64,000 nt of DNA from Rhodomicrobium sp. R_RK_3 (GCF_002198715.1 NZ_MWLK01000029.1:47396-111395), one strand, 5' to 3'; shown: positions 9,557-18,810, counted from the stretch's first letter. The notes: generated by a model from the sequence alone, not told the origin. A program made the numbers and translations.

Positions 9557-10204
9557 CTAGCGCTGCGCCATAAATCTTTCGCCCGGCATCAGCTCGTAAG
9601 GTCCGACCCAGCCGGGCAGCGCCTTGATGCGCTCGCTCCAGGCAAAAATATTCGGGTGGGTTTCCTTGAAATCATATCCCAGCTCCTCCGGCGGGTAGAA
9701 CACATAGCCGGAAAGCGAAATGTCGGCGATGGTCGGTCGCGCGCCCGCGATGAAAGGCTGCGTCCCCAAATGCGCCTCGACCACCGCAAAGGCCGGGTCG
9801 ATGCGGCCGCGCAGGAATTTCAGCACGTCCGGGTTGGGCGTCTGCGGCATCAGCGCGATCTGGAAGCGGTAGGTGGCGAGATAGCTCGTGAACTTGTGGT
9901 TGTCGAACAGGATCCAGCGCAGGATCTCCAGTTCCTCCTCCTCGCTCTCCGGTCCGAACTTGCCTGTGCGCCGGGCCAGATAGCTGAGGATGACGCCCGA
10001 TTGTGACAGCCGCCTGCCGCCATGTTCCAGCACCGGCGCCTCGCCCATGGCGTTTACCGCCTGCCGCCAGTCCGGCTGGCGCGTCTCGCCGTTGAAATAA
10101 TCGATCGGCACCGCCTGCCAGTCCGCGCCCGACAACGCCAGCATCAGCGCCGCCTTATAGGCATTCCCCGATTGCGCGAAGCAATGCAGCTTGTACTCGG
10201 CCAT
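9557..10204 (-). CDS. Glutathione S-transferase family protein
   Basis: 215 residues. The N-terminal thioredoxin-like domain (YKLHCFAQSGNAYKAALMLALSGADWQAVPIDYFNGETRQPDW, then GEAPVLEHGGRRLSQSGVILSYLA) has the GST cis-Pro and Glu/Gln-Ser glutathione-binding pattern. The C-terminal part is the all-helical domain (RPTIADISLSGYVFY contains the conserved N-capping Asp). It is cytoplasmic and likely conjugative or detoxifying. It stands alone, convergent with the ketopantoate-reductase-like gene and divergent from the GNAT gene. Confidence 0.9.
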   Translation of the reverse strand: MAEYKLHCFAQSGNAYKAALMLALSGADWQAVPIDYFNGETRQPDWRQAVNAMGEAPVLEHGGRRLSQSGVILSYLARRTGKFGPESEEEELEILRWILFDNHKFTSYLATYRFQIALMPQTPNPDVLKFLRGRIDPAFAVVEAHLGTQPFIAGARPTIADISLSGYVFYPPEELGYDFKETHPNIFAWSERIKALPGWVGPYELMPGERFMAQR

Positions 10205-10384
10205 CCCAACCTCCCCATGGCTTTTCGACCGGCAAAGGCTAACATCAAGGCGGAACGAGGACCAAGCCGCGCTTGCGGCGGACAGGAATTTTGCGCGGGC
10301 AAAGGATGGGGCGCGTGCCGTAGACTATCGTGGGCGCAGTCGGGCGGGGGCGCCGCCCTCCGCCATTCAGGAAGGGAGAATGTG

Positions 10385-10981
10385 ATGATTGCATTGCAGC
10401 CGCCATTCCGACGCGCGGAGCTGAAGGACGCCGGGGCGCTCGCCGAGCTGGTGAATTTCGCCGGCGAGGGCCTGCCGCTCTATCTGTGGGACAAGATGAG
10501 GGAGCCGGGCGAAACCGCCTGGGCGCTCGGCCGCCGCCGGGCCGCGCGCGAAGAGGGCAGTTTCTCCTACCGCAATGCCGTGGTCGCCGAGATCGGCGGC
10601 GCCTGCGCCGCCTGCCTGATCGGCTATCCCCAGCCCAGCGAGCCCGAGCCGATCGATTACGCCGCCATGCCGCCGATGTTCGTGCCGCTGCAGGAGCTGG
10701 AGAATCTGGCGCCCGCCACCTGGTATGTGAATGTCCTTGCCGCTTTCCCGGACTATCGCGGCCAGGGCCTGGGGACGCGGCTGCTTGCCCTCGCCGAGCA
10801 GCTCGCCCGCGCCGCCCGCAGGCGCGGCCTCAGCGTCATCGTCTCCGACGCCAATGACGGCGCCCGCCGGCTCTATCTGCGCTGCGACTATGTCGAGGCG
10901 GGCGAGCGGCCGATGGTCAAGGAGGGCTGGCGGAACGAGGGGCGCAATTGGGTACTGCTGACCAAGCGGCTTCCGGCCTGA
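10385..10981 (+). CDS. GNAT-family N-acetyltransferase
   Basis: 198 residues from ATG 10385, preceded by GGGAGAA; a GTG one codon upstream is an alternative. The acetyl-CoA loop is visible as AAFPDYRGQGLGTRLLALAEQLA (motif A, R/Q-x-x-G-x-G/A), followed by SVIVSDANDGARRLYLRCDY, the usual beta5/alpha4 region. The long open frame further upstream lies over the promoter of the GST gene and is not coding. The substrate is unknown. Confidence 0.88.
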   Translation: MIALQPPFRRAELKDAGALAELVNFAGEGLPLYLWDKMREPGETAWALGRRRAAREEGSFSYRNAVVAEIGGACAACLIGYPQPSEPEPIDYAAMPPMFVPLQELENLAPATWYVNVLAAFPDYRGQGLGTRLLALAEQLARAARRRGLSVIVSDANDGARRLYLRCDYVEAGERPMVKEGWRNEGRNWVLLTKRLPA

Positions 10982-11022
10982 GCATCGCCCGGACGCCTTA
11001 ATGCGTGCTGGAGGGAGAGAGC

Positions 11023-11469
11023 ATGACCGACGCCGATTTCGCCCCTATCGACGCGGCCATCCGCAAGGCGCTGGCCGCCCAGGGCTTCATGCAACTGGTC
11101 GGGGCGCGGCTCGACCTGCTGGCGCCCGGCCGCGCCGTGATGAGCCTCGAGCGCCGCAGCGATCTGCTGCAGCAGCACGGCCTGATCCATGGCGGCGCCA
11201 TCGCCTTCCTGATCGACAATACCGCGACCGTCGCCGCCGCCACGCTGATCGACCGCGCCAGCCAAAGCTGCCTGACCGCCGAGTACAAGCTGAACTTCGT
11301 CTCGCCCGCCAATGGCGCCCGCCTCGTCTGCGAGGCGAGCGTGCTCAAGCCGGGTCGGCGGCTTTCCGTCGTCGAGGCGAAGGTGACGAGCCATGCGGAT
11401 GGCGGCGCGAAACTCTGCGCGGTCGCGCTGGCGACCATCGCCGTGATCGAGCCGGTGGCCGCCGCCTAA
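11023..11469 (+). CDS. PaaI-type hotdog-fold acyl-CoA thioesterase
   Basis: 148 residues. The start MTDADFAPIDAAI is preceded by GGAGGGAGAG. The hotdog signature is LIHGGAIAFLIDNTATVAAATLID (HGG at the beginning of the long central helix, with the acidic residue of PaaI-like thioesterases), then TAEYKLNFVSPANG. It probably hydrolyses acyl- or aryl-acyl-CoA in the cytoplasm. It is the last chromosomal gene before tRNA-Pro and the island. Confidence 0.85.
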   Translation: MTDADFAPIDAAIRKALAAQGFMQLVGARLDLLAPGRAVMSLERRSDLLQQHGLIHGGAIAFLIDNTATVAAATLIDRASQSCLTAEYKLNFVSPANGARLVCEASVLKPGRRLSVVEAKVTSHADGGAKLCAVALATIAVIEPVAAA

Positions 11470-11610
11470 GGGTGCGGCACGCACATGGTTTTGACTTGCG
11501 TTCGGCCGGGAAAAGGGTGAGAACGGTAGCATTATCGGGGCGAAGTCGCCGGATCATCCTCCGGCGCCGGCCCGCCGCGTTCTCCCTCGGGGAGCGCACA
11601 TCTCACGGAT
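11470..11610. other. Intergenic stretch upstream of tRNA-Pro
   Basis: It must contain the tRNA promoter. An antisense open frame runs through it from the transposase fragment, but that is not coding. No other structure was recognised. Confidence 0.4.
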
Positions 11611-11687
<77 letters not shown>

Positions 11688-11699
11688 ATGAAATCAATA

Positions 11700-12288
11700 A
11701 GTTAGTCGTCTGCCCAGGAAACGCCGCCCAGGAAACGTGATTTTGGCCGGCCATCTGCGTGATTGTCCTTGACGGGGGGAGCATCCAGATGGCCTCGCTT
11801 TCGTCGGCGAACAGGAGAACGATATCGCCGGCCTTAGCCTGGGCTTTGCGCAGCTTGGGCCGCAGCCCCACATGATTGATCTCGTTCGCGATCTGGCGCC
11901 CCTTAAAGGTGTGTCGCGGTCGCCGGAAGCGAAATCCCCTTTTGCGCAGGACCTTGGAGAGCCGCGAGCGCGAAATATTTATGCCCTCTTTGGCCGCGAT
12001 CTCGTCGGAGAGGCTAGCCAGCGTCCAGTTGGTCCGGTCTGCGACCGGTTGCAACAGGAGAGGCCCGGCGATCCTGAGCGCCGCCGCGGCCTTCGGTGGC
12101 GCTGGTCCAGGAGCAACGCTCGCCCTCTGCGCATCAATCCCATCGCGCATAAACTCGCTGCGCCAGAACCGAACCGTATCCTCGCGAACCCCGAATGCCT
12201 CTGCAATCCGTGCGCTGGTCCAGCCATCCAGCGTTAACAGGACAGCTCGCGCCCGATCCGCCTCAGCGCGATCCACACCGCTCGCCAA
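11700..12288 (-). pseudogene. IS630-family transposase, truncated after first catalytic Asp
   Basis: The protein begins MASGVDRAEADRARAVLLTL and shows the IS630 N-terminal helix-turn-helix (WTSARIAEAFGVREDTVRFWRSEF, about 23-46). A second winged helix follows (LSDEIAAKEGINISRSRLSKVLRKRGFRFRRPRH), then VLLFADESEA with the first catalytic Asp at about residue 161. Homology ends soon after; the frame then runs through the antisense of the tRNA. The second Asp and the Glu of the DDE triad are absent. It abuts the left island end. It is a decayed insertion sequence, not a working transposase. Confidence 0.75.
11712..11737 (+). repeat. Paired 12-bp direct repeat near left island end (candidate integrase arm sites)
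   Basis: GCCCAGGAAACG occurs twice, 11712-11723 and 11726-11737, with a 2-bp gap, starting 30 bp after the left attachment repeat. A near-identical pair (GCCCAAGAAACG) lies 82 bp from the right attachment repeat in the same orientation. Paired direct repeats on both sides of a core site are typical of tyrosine-integrase arm-type sites. This role is inferred. Confidence 0.5.
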
Positions 12289-12517
12289 AGTCTTCAGCGA
12301 CGTTTTTTGCTATCCGTCGCCGCTTCCGGAGATCTGCTAGCCATGCCTTGCCCTCGCGGTCCACAGCAGCGGCGACATCGGGTCGCCTCGCGTGGAGGCT
12401 TCGGGCAGAGATTGGAGATCATCCAGAAGTGCGGAGCTTCCTGGGTCTTGGCCGGCGGCCGTGAGCACCGATCGATTTGACCATAAGATTGACCGAAATA
12501 TCTAAACCAGCGCGGCT

Positions 12518-12621
12518 GCAGCGCCTCGAGGTGATCACCGATGTTGAACGCCGTCGGGCATGGACGCGAGAGGAGACGCGCGCCATTCCTAGCAGAGTTT
12601 CCAGGACGGTGTTGTAAGCTC
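12518..12621 (+). pseudogene. IS66-type orfA (TnpA) remnant with frameshifts
   Basis: One frame reads LQRLEVITDVERRRAWTREETRAI, close to the conserved start of IS66-family OrfA proteins (EVITG-ERRRRWS-EEK-RIV-ES). The homology then jumps frame to SFQDGVVSS (about 12600-12621) in place of the usual ESF-xG-xVS, so the reading frame is broken. The surrounding 12289-12908 region is otherwise non-coding debris. Confidence 0.5.
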
Positions 12622-12820
12622 AGACACCCGGCGGACGTCAGGCCCACGCATCGCCGAGGACGTCGACAATGCGCTCAAACACGTTGATGCGGCGACTGGC
12701 GCGGGCGGAAAAAGCAGTAATTTTCTTAATACTTACGACGCAACTGCGAATCTGATCGCGACAAGGTCACAAGCAGCAGGCGCGACTGCCCGTCCTTCCT
12801 GCGCCGAAGGCGACTGATCG

Positions 12821-12880
12821 GTGCTGAAGGCCGGCGACCTCGTCATCATGGGTAATCTGCGCAGGCATAAGAGCAGAGGC
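12821..12880 (+). pseudogene. Short transposase catalytic-domain remnant (IS630-like)
   Basis: The translation VLKAGDLVIMGNLRRHKSR resembles the second-Asp segment of IS630-type transposases (LxPGDIVVMDNLxxHK). The catalytic Asp of the MDN motif is replaced by Gly here. It is on the opposite strand to the N-terminal fragment at 12288, so it is a separate relic. Only about 20 codons are recognisable. Confidence 0.4.
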
Positions 12881-12908
12881 ACGCCTTCCCTCCATAGAGT
12901 GCCTCCGC

Positions 12909-13532
12909 TCACATAGACAGACGCGCATGCCGGATGTCGAGCCATTCTTGTTGCCCGGTTACGAGGCCTGGCGGGGGGGTTAGCGGAACCCACTCGACCT
13001 GAAACAGGTGCCCATCCGCCACTCTTGTCCAGGATTGACGGTGATCGGCAGCGGCAACAAGGTGATAATGATAGCGCTCCAGGATCTGCGCGACCTGCGT
13101 TTGCGGCACCCAACCAGAAACCTCGTGAAGGACTACCTCTGGCTTAACGTTGAAGTCGTAGATGCGATGGCTGATATTTACCCAAGCACCGCGGCGGTCT
13201 CTCAAGCAGACTTTGTAGCCGCGGGGCAGGAGCCCCGAGACGGGTGCGCTATCGTCAGGGTCGGATCGCACGCCCAGCGGCGTGGACAAGTAGCCTGATC
13301 CATATGTATGCACTGTCTCGACATCGATCAGGGCGATCTCCTCGATATCGCTCACGCCGGTCTCTTCCCAGACTTCGCGCTTGGCGCTTTCTATTGGCTC
13401 CTCGCCTTCTTCGACAGAGCCCGCAGGCAGTTGGCGTCCGCCAAGCGGATGAACAAAGGTCAAAAGCTGCCGATGCGGTTCGACGCCGCGTGTGACGAAG
13501 GCAGTCACTTTCCGAAAGGTGGTATCGGTCAT
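12909..13532 (-). CDS. Nudix hydrolase
   Basis: 207 residues. A complete Nudix box is visible at residues 38-60 (G-x5-E-x7-REVWEETGV), which binds Mg2+ and supports hydrolysis of nucleoside-diphosphate-X substrates. The protein continues for about 140 residues after the box, longer than minimal Nudix enzymes, with no second domain recognised. It sits between transposon debris and the copper genes. It is the only clearly intact non-metal, non-mobility gene in the left part of the island. The substrate is unknown. Confidence 0.85.
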   Translation of the reverse strand: MTDTTFRKVTAFVTRGVEPHRQLLTFVHPLGGRQLPAGSVEEGEEPIESAKREVWEETGVSDIEEIALIDVETVHTYGSGYLSTPLGVRSDPDDSAPVSGLLPRGYKVCLRDRRGAWVNISHRIYDFNVKPEVVLHEVSGWVPQTQVAQILERYHYHLVAAADHRQSWTRVADGHLFQVEWVPLTPPPGLVTGQQEWLDIRHARLSM

Positions 13533-13632
13533 TCAAAATAAGCTCATTCAATAGGGCCGGTCTGCATGGAAGTCAGAACATACCTCCTTTAATGGCTGGA
13601 ATGTCTCCAAGCGTTAGCGGCAATGTTCATGC

Positions 13633-13755
13633 TCAGAGTCTTTCTTTTGCCAGGCGGCGCAGCTTGGCGACCCGTGTTTCAAACGGCTCGTGCATGTCGA
13701 GCGTGCCGCGAAACTGTCCGTCCGCACCCATGAGGTACCCATGGCAATGTCTCCG
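13633..13755 (-). pseudogene. SCO1/SenC-like C-terminal fragment
   Basis: Downstream of copA on the same strand a frame reads HGYLMGADGQFRGTLDMHEPFETRVAKLRRLAKERL then stops at 13633-13635. This matches the end of SCO copper-chaperone proteins (YLMGPDG-F... KLR-L). The frame stays open upstream but loses similarity, and the CxxxC copper-binding part is missing. It appears to be the tail of a lost SCO gene left beside the copper ATPase. About 40 residues are recognisable. Confidence 0.4.
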
Positions 13756-13816
13756 ACGGAGTTTGAGTTCATACTGGGCGCAGATGACTATGCAGGCGCG
13801 TGACCGCACCAGAGGC

Positions 13817-16045
13817 CTACGCCAAATGCTTTGTCTTGATCATGAGGCTATTCCCAACCACGCACACGCTGGATAACGCCATGGCGCCGGCCGCAATCAC
13901 CGGGTCGAGCAGTCCGAGCGCTGCCAGCGGTATGGCGCCCACGTTGTAGAAGAAGGCCCAGAACAGATTTTGCTTGATGGTCCGGAAGGTCAGCCGCGAG
14001 AGCGCGAGCGCTTCCACGACTTTCAGCGGATGGCCTTTTACCAGCACGATGTTGCCGGCCTCGATCGCGATGTCGGTGCCGGTGCCGATGGCAATGCCGA
14101 GGTCTGCCTGGGCCAACGCGGGCGCATCATTGATGCCGTCACCGACGAAGGCCACTCGCAGGCCGTCTCGTTGCAACGCCTTCACCTGGTCGGCCTTATC
14201 CTGCGGCAGGACCTCTGAAAGCACCCGGTCGATCCCGGCCTGGCTGGCGATGGCCTCCGCGGCCCTGCGATTGTCGCCGGTGATCATTACCGTTTGCATG
14301 CCGTTCGCCTGGAGACGTTCGACCGCAATCCTCGCGCCGCCCTTCAGCGTGTCGGAAATGGCGACGATGCCGATCAGCTCATGGTTGCGGGCGACGGCGA
14401 CGACCGTTTGCGCGGCGGCTTCGCGCTCTTCGATCGCGGCGGCGAGGCCGGCAATCGAAACACCCGACTCGCGCAACAGGCGTGGACTGCCCACCAGCAC
14501 CACGTCGCCCCGGATCGTGCCACGCACGCCCTTGCCGGCGACGTTCTGGAAGTCTTGTGCTTGGTCGAGCGGCAGGTCTTTGGCCCGGGCAGCGGCGACG
14601 ATGGCCCGAGCCAGGGGGTGCTCCGAGAGTTGTTCGATGCTCGCCGCGAGGCGCAGGATCTGAGCGTCGCCGATGGCGTCCCCGGCTGAAACGATGTCCG
14701 TCACCTTGGGACGGCCTTCGGTAAGCGTGCCAGTCTTGTCGAACATGACGAAGTCGATCTTTTCGCCACGCTCGAGTGCGTCGCCGCTCTTGATCAAAAT
14801 TCCGCGCCGCGCGCCAAGACCGGTCCCGACCATGATGGCGGTCGGGGTTGCCAACCCCAGCGAGCAGGGGCAGGCGATAACCAGCACCGCCACCGCCGTG
14901 ATGATGCTCTGCTGAAGGTCGCCGGTGGCGAGGAACCATCCGCCGGCCGTCAGCATCGCGATGCCGAGCACAATGGGTACGAAGATGCCGGAAATCCTGT
15001 CGGCCAGCTTCTGGATCGGCGCCTTATTGCCCTGCGCATCGGCCACCAGCTTGACGATCTGGGCGAGGGTGGTGTCCTGCCCGACCTTCGTCGCCCGCAT
15101 CTGAAACGCGCCGCTTAGATTTATGGTGGCGCCGAACACCTCCTCGCCTACGGCCTTGGTCACCGGCATGCTTTCGCCTGTAAGCATCGCCTCGTCGACG
15201 CTGGAGCCGCCCTGCAGGATTGTGCCGTCCACCGGCACCTTTTCGCCGGGTCTGACCAGCAGGATGTCGCCGACCTGGACCTCATCGATGGAGATTTCCC
15301 GCTCGCCATCCTCGCGCACCAGATGCGCGGTCTTCGCCCCGAGATCGACCAGCTTCTCAATAGCCGCGCTGGCCTGGCCGCGGCTTGCAGCCTCGAAATA
15401 GCGCCCGAGCAGGATGAAGGCCGCGATGACCGCGCCGGTCTCGAAATAGAGATGCTGGCCTCCGGCGTAGAGCGCCCATGCGCTGGCGAAGAGCGCGGCC
15501 AGCGTGCCGATCGAAATCAGCGTGTCCATGTTGGCGGCGCCGCGCAGCGCTTGGCGCAGCATGCCGCGATGGAAGTCCCTGCCAAGCCCGAGAATGACCA
15601 TGGTGGCGAGGGCCGCCTGCAGCACGAGGCTGGCGTTGCGACCGAACAGCGTCCAGGGCAGCTCGACCTCCAGCATGGCCAGCAGGACGACCGGCACGGC
15701 CAGGATCAGCGCCAGAGCGGCACGCCATCTGGCCCGCGAAAGCTCCTCCCGAGCGTGCTGTCGGTTGTCCCGCGCGAATTCGCTGGTCAGCACCTGGAAG
15801 CCGTTGCCGATCACGGCCTGATGCAAATCTCGCTCGGAGACCGCGCTTGCGTCGAATTCGACGCGCGCATTGCGCATGCCGAAATTGACGGCTGCTTCCC
15901 TCACGCCGTGCAGTTTTTTGAGCGCGCGTTCATTGCGGTTCGCGCATGCGGCGCAATGCATGCCGCCGATGCTGAAGCTGGCGACTCTGAGGGCAGGCGC
16001 CTGGGCACGATTGCTGGTGCCTTGCTCCGCTAGGGGCAGCGTCAT
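13817..16045 (-). CDS. copA: Cu(I)-exporting P1B-type ATPase
   Basis: 742 residues. One N-terminal HMA domain carries CAAC at 31-34. TGES lies at ~289, the membrane CPC motif at 392-394, phosphorylation site DKTGT at 436-440, the HP motif of [10 protein letters not shown] at ~476, and GDGIND at 635. The C-terminal TM pair holds YN ([11 protein letters not shown]) and MALSS, the signature of Cu(I)/Ag(I) P1B-1 pumps rather than Zn/Cd pumps. It exports cytosolic Cu(I) to the periplasm at ATP cost. Its ATG overlaps the stop of the upstream TauE-fusion gene (ATGA), so the two are coupled. Both lie downstream of a CueR-type promoter. Confidence 0.95.
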   Translation of the reverse strand: MTLPLAEQGTSNRAQAPALRVASFSIGGMHCAACANRNERALKKLHGVREAAVNFGMRNARVEFDASAVSERDLHQAVIGNGFQVLTSEFARDNRQHAREELSRARWRAALALILAVPVVLLAMLEVELPWTLFGRNASLVLQAALATMVILGLGRDFHRGMLRQALRGAANMDTLISIGTLAALFASAWALYAGGQHLYFETGAVIAAFILLGRYFEAASRGQASAAIEKLVDLGAKTAHLVREDGEREISIDEVQVGDILLVRPGEKVPVDGTILQGGSSVDEAMLTGESMPVTKAVGEEVFGATINLSGAFQMRATKVGQDTTLAQIVKLVADAQGNKAPIQKLADRISGIFVPIVLGIAMLTAGGWFLATGDLQQSIITAVAVLVIACPCSLGLATPTAIMVGTGLGARRGILIKSGDALERGEKIDFVMFDKTGTLTEGRPKVTDIVSAGDAIGDAQILRLAASIEQLSEHPLARAIVAAARAKDLPLDQAQDFQNVAGKGVRGTIRGDVVLVGSPRLLRESGVSIAGLAAAIEEREAAAQTVVAVARNHELIGIVAISDTLKGGARIAVERLQANGMQTVMITGDNRRAAEAIASQAGIDRVLSEVLPQDKADQVKALQRDGLRVAFVGDGINDAPALAQADLGIAIGTGTDIAIEAGNIVLVKGHPLKVVEALALSRLTFRTIKQNLFWAFFYNVGAIPLAALGLLDPVIAAGAMALSSVCVVGNSLMIKTKHLA

Positions 16046-17442
16046 CCCTTGTCCCTCGGCAGCACGGTGATTTTGGAGCCGGGCGTCATCATCCCCATCC
16101 CGCAGTTGAAGGCATAGTCCCCGGGCTGCGGCGGAATGAACGTGATCAGCGTTGTGCCGTTGGCGGAGAGGAGTTTCTCAATGCCAAGCTGTGGCGCCAG
16201 CAAGACGCGGCCGCAGCCATCGGCCTCGCTGCCGTCGATCCACCAATGCACTGGCACGCCCTGTTTGACCGTGAACTGGTTCGGCTGATAGTCGAGCCCG
16301 ACCACCTTCATGCTAATTCGCTGCAGTTCGCCGGTTGCTGTTTGCTGGAGCGCCGCTGAAGCCTGCGGACGCTGCGCCGGATTGCCGCCGATGCCGGTCA
16401 GGACGAGTCCCGACTGGATGTTGATCACGCCGAGCAGGATAACGGCCGCACCGGCAAATTTGAGAAAATGGCTCTGCAAAGCGCCTTTGGCAAAACTCGA
16501 TACCGCTGATAGCGACAGCAGCGCCGGCAGCGTGCCGATGGCGAATGCAAGCATCGTCAACGCGCCGGTCAGCACCTCGCCCTTCGCAAGCACGTAGAGC
16601 TGGAGCGCCTGGGTGAAACCGCAGGGCAGGAAGAAGGTGAGGCCGCCCAGCAGGAAGGCGGCCCCCTTCGTATCACTTGCGGTCAGACGGCGGATGCGAT
16701 GCGCGATTGGTTGAGGCACGGCAGGTATCAGACGCGCCAGCGAGGGGAAGAGTCCGAGCATCTGCAGCCCGAGCATGATCATGATTGCGCTGGCCATGAG
16801 CGTGAGCGCCCCGGTGCTCTGCGGCGAAAGCATCAGCGCCGATCCGAGCCCGCCCACTAAGCCGCCGAGCAGCGCATAGGAAATGACGCGTCCGGCGTTG
16901 AAATAGAGATGGGGACGCATGCGCTCCAGACCGGACAGGTGGGTATTGGCGGCGTTGAACCTGGCCGCGACGGCGACAAGCAGGCCGCCGGTTACGGCGA
17001 TGCAGCTCGATACAGACGCGACGAGCCCGATGACCAAAGCCAGCCCGAGACTGACGCGATCGGAAACCGCGATGCCGCGCGGGATGAGATCGAAGGACTG
17101 CGCGGCCAGGGCAAGCCCGGCCAGAATGGCGAACGCCGCGGCGATTTCGAGATAATCGCGCGTCGCGTGACTTGGCCGTGCGGCGCCGTCCGCGATGGAC
17201 AGGGTGAAGCCGTCGTCAGCGACGGCCCTCTGCAGATCGGCGAAATCGAGGCTGGCGACGTGATCTACCTCAGCGCGGCGAGTCCGGTAATCGACGTTTG
17301 CGCGCCGCACCTGCGGAAGTTGCTTCAGTCGTTGCGCGACCAGAGCCGCGCAATTCGTGCAGTGCATCCCCCGCACGTCGAGATGCAGCACCTGACGCCG
17401 TGCTTGGTCCAATTCGGAAGCCCGTTCTTGATCGTCGACCAT
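16042..17442 (-). CDS. HMA - TauE/SafE (DsbD-like) membrane - cupredoxin fusion protein
   Basis: 466 residues with three parts. Residues ~15-85 form an HMA domain with MHCTNC (Cys 28 and 31). Residues ~95-345 form a multi-helix membrane domain of the sulfite exporter TauE/SafE or DsbD-like type ([35 protein letters not shown]). Residues ~375-466 form a cupredoxin-like domain ending [17 protein letters not shown] with another Cys in DGCGRV. Ligands look Cys/Met rather than the usual two His. It is translationally coupled to copA and divergent from cueR. A role in moving or sequestering copper across the inner membrane is inferred; the transport direction is unknown. Confidence 0.82.
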   Translation of the reverse strand: MVDDQERASELDQARRQVLHLDVRGMHCTNCAALVAQRLKQLPQVRRANVDYRTRRAEVDHVASLDFADLQRAVADDGFTLSIADGAARPSHATRDYLEIAAAFAILAGLALAAQSFDLIPRGIAVSDRVSLGLALVIGLVASVSSCIAVTGGLLVAVAARFNAANTHLSGLERMRPHLYFNAGRVISYALLGGLVGGLGSALMLSPQSTGALTLMASAIMIMLGLQMLGLFPSLARLIPAVPQPIAHRIRRLTASDTKGAAFLLGGLTFFLPCGFTQALQLYVLAKGEVLTGALTMLAFAIGTLPALLSLSAVSSFAKGALQSHFLKFAGAAVILLGVINIQSGLVLTGIGGNPAQRPQASAALQQTATGELQRISMKVVGLDYQPNQFTVKQGVPVHWWIDGSEADGCGRVLLAPQLGIEKLLSANGTTLITFIPPQPGDYAFNCGMGMMTPGSKITVLPRDKG

Positions 17443-17500
17443 TAAACTCCCTCGGCGCTGCCTTCCCGCAAGGAGGCGACTATAACCGGCGATACTCTGA

Positions 17501-17524
17501 ACCTTCCCAACATGGTAAGGTCAA
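17501..17524 (-). promoter_or_regulatory. CueR-type operator/promoter for the TauE-fusion and copA operon
   Basis: The palindrome ACCTTCCC-AACAT-GGTAAGGT lies at 17501-17521. Read on the minus strand, TTGACC (17524-17519) acts as a -35 box with the dyad between it and a -10 region (CAGAGT) after a 19-bp spacer. Long 19-bp spacers are diagnostic of MerR-family activated promoters, and this one closely parallels the E. coli copA promoter. It drives the minus-strand operon, with the CueR gene divergent. Confidence 0.85.
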
Positions 17525-17555
17525 GCGACTAGCCGAGCAGGGAGATGACATCGCC

Positions 17556-17957
17556 GTGAATATAGGACAGGTCGCGCAGGCGTCAGGCATTTCAGCCAAA
17601 ATGATCCGCTATTATGAATCGATCGGGCTGTTTCCGCAGGCTGGACGGACCCTGGCCGGCTATCGTAATTACGGCGCGGCCGATGTGAATCGGCTGTGCT
17701 TCATCCGCCGGGCGCGGGACCTTGGATTTTCCCTCGACAGTATCCGGGAGCTGCTCAAACTCTGGAGTGACCAGGATCGCCATAGCGCCGATGTCAGATC
17801 GCTGGCGCTTGCCCATATGGCGGAACTGGAGGCGCGGGCGGCGGCGTTGGGAGACATGATCAAGACGCTACGTTCGCTGCTGCGCGCCTGCGACGGAGAT
17901 CAACGGCCGGATTGTCCGATCATGGATGTGCTAGGTGCTGCTCCCTCTCCTGCTTAA
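17556..17957 (+). CDS. cueR: CueR/HmrR-type copper-responsive MerR regulator
   Basis: 133 residues from GTG 17556 (RBS-like AGGGAG upstream); the frame is open further 5' but the MerR fold begins here (NIGQVAQASGISAKMIRYYESIGL). Cys 112 and Cys 120 in ACDGDQRPDCPI match the position and spacing of the Cu(I)/Ag(I)-binding cysteines of CueR. The dimerisation helix lies between. It would sense cytosolic Cu(I) and activate the divergent operon through the operator at 17501-17521. Confidence 0.93.
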   Translation: MNIGQVAQASGISAKMIRYYESIGLFPQAGRTLAGYRNYGAADVNRLCFIRRARDLGFSLDSIRELLKLWSDQDRHSADVRSLALAHMAELEARAAALGDMIKTLRSLLRACDGDQRPDCPIMDVLGAAPSPA

Positions 17958-18024
17958 AAGCTTGGGTCGCCACTAGGCGAAGGCGCCGGGAGTCCCGGCA
18001 CACTTCCTAGCGGTCCCGTCGTCT

Positions 18025-18405
18025 CTATTTGGCGTTCTTTGCGAGCCACGCCTGCATCCAGGCGATTTCGCCCTCCTGCGCCTTGATGATCTCCTGCGCC
18101 AGCTTGCGGATCTCGGCATCCTTGCCGTAGGCGAGCACGACCTTGGCCATGTCGATCGCGCCCTGATGATGCGGGATCATGCCGCGCACGAAATCCACCT
18201 CGGGATTGCCGGAAAGGGTGATGGCCATGTCCTTATGCATCTTGGCATTGGCGGCTTCGTAAGCCTCGTTGGCATTGCTAGGCGCCGGCTGCGCGGCGGC
18301 GCCGTGATGCGCGCCGTGGTCCGCGTTTTGTGCGAGGACCGGCGGAGCCGAGGCCGCGCACAGCGCGAATGCCGAGGCGAGGATCAAGTGATTGCGGGAT
18401 TTCAT
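18025..18405 (-). CDS. DUF305 periplasmic protein
   Basis: 126 residues with a signal peptide (KSRNHLILASAFALCAASAPPVLAQN) and a mature part rich in His near its start (ADHGAHHGA). The DUF305 core is FVRGMIPHHQGAIDMAKVVLAYGKD, including the conserved MIPHHxxAI motif. Members of this family are often found with copper genes and some bind copper. It ends the run of minus-strand metal genes following the RND pump and probably acts in the periplasm. Confidence 0.88.
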   Translation of the reverse strand: MKSRNHLILASAFALCAASAPPVLAQNADHGAHHGAAAQPAPSNANEAYEAANAKMHKDMAITLSGNPEVDFVRGMIPHHQGAIDMAKVVLAYGKDAEIRKLAQEIIKAQEGEIAWMQAWLAKNAK

Positions 18406-18432
18406 GGGAACTCCAAATGTTTGATTTATGGA

Positions 18433-18810
18433 TCAATCGACGGTGAAGCGGGCCTGCGTGGTGTGGCCGTCACTGAAGGTCGTGGACACCACCACGATCG
18501 CGCCGCTCGCCAGCGGCGCGTCGAGTTTGGCGACCAGCTTGTTCGGCTCGGCGGGCGCGAGCTGGAGTTGCGCGGTCTTGCCGCCGCTCTGGATGACGGC
18601 GCGGCCCTTGCCGCCCGCCGTCGCGAGCGGCTTGTCGGCCTCGTCGGTGGTGTAGATGGTCAGCTCGGCGGGCGTGTGGGTGAACTCCAGGTGATGGCCG
18701 GCGATGTCGACCACCTTGCCGCCATTGGGGCCTTTGGCGACCTCATGGGCGTTGGCCGCGACGGTCGCGGTTGCGATGGCGAACGCGACGAGAATGGCTT
18801 TGAGCGTCAT
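18433..18810 (-). CDS. Small periplasmic protein of the metal-RND operon
   Basis: 125 residues with a signal peptide (MTLKAILVAFAIATATVAANA). The mature part begins HEVAKGPNGGKVVDIAGHHLEF and looks like a single beta-sandwich. It resembles the extra N-terminal domain of the RND adaptor at 21956-23647 in style (GG-K, hydrophobic alternation, closing VSTTFSDGHTTQARF). It lies 22 bp downstream of the RND permease. Proteins like this are commonly annotated hypothetical in cus/czc operons; metal binding is inferred. Confidence 0.75.
   Translation of the reverse strand: MTLKAILVAFAIATATVAANAHEVAKGPNGGKVVDIAGHHLEFTHTPAELTIYTTDEADKPLATAGGKGRAVIQSGGKTAQLQLAPAEPNKLVAKLDAPLASGAIVVVSTTFSDGHTTQARFTVD

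Noticed and set aside
12294..12647. 117-codon minus-strand frame next to the IS630 fragment
   Set aside because: The opposite strand holds the IS66 orfA remnant, and this frame has no domain or start signal.
13592..13876. 94-codon plus-strand frame between the Nudix and copA genes
   Set aside because: No family resemblance. The minus strand of the same DNA shows a SCO-like tail.
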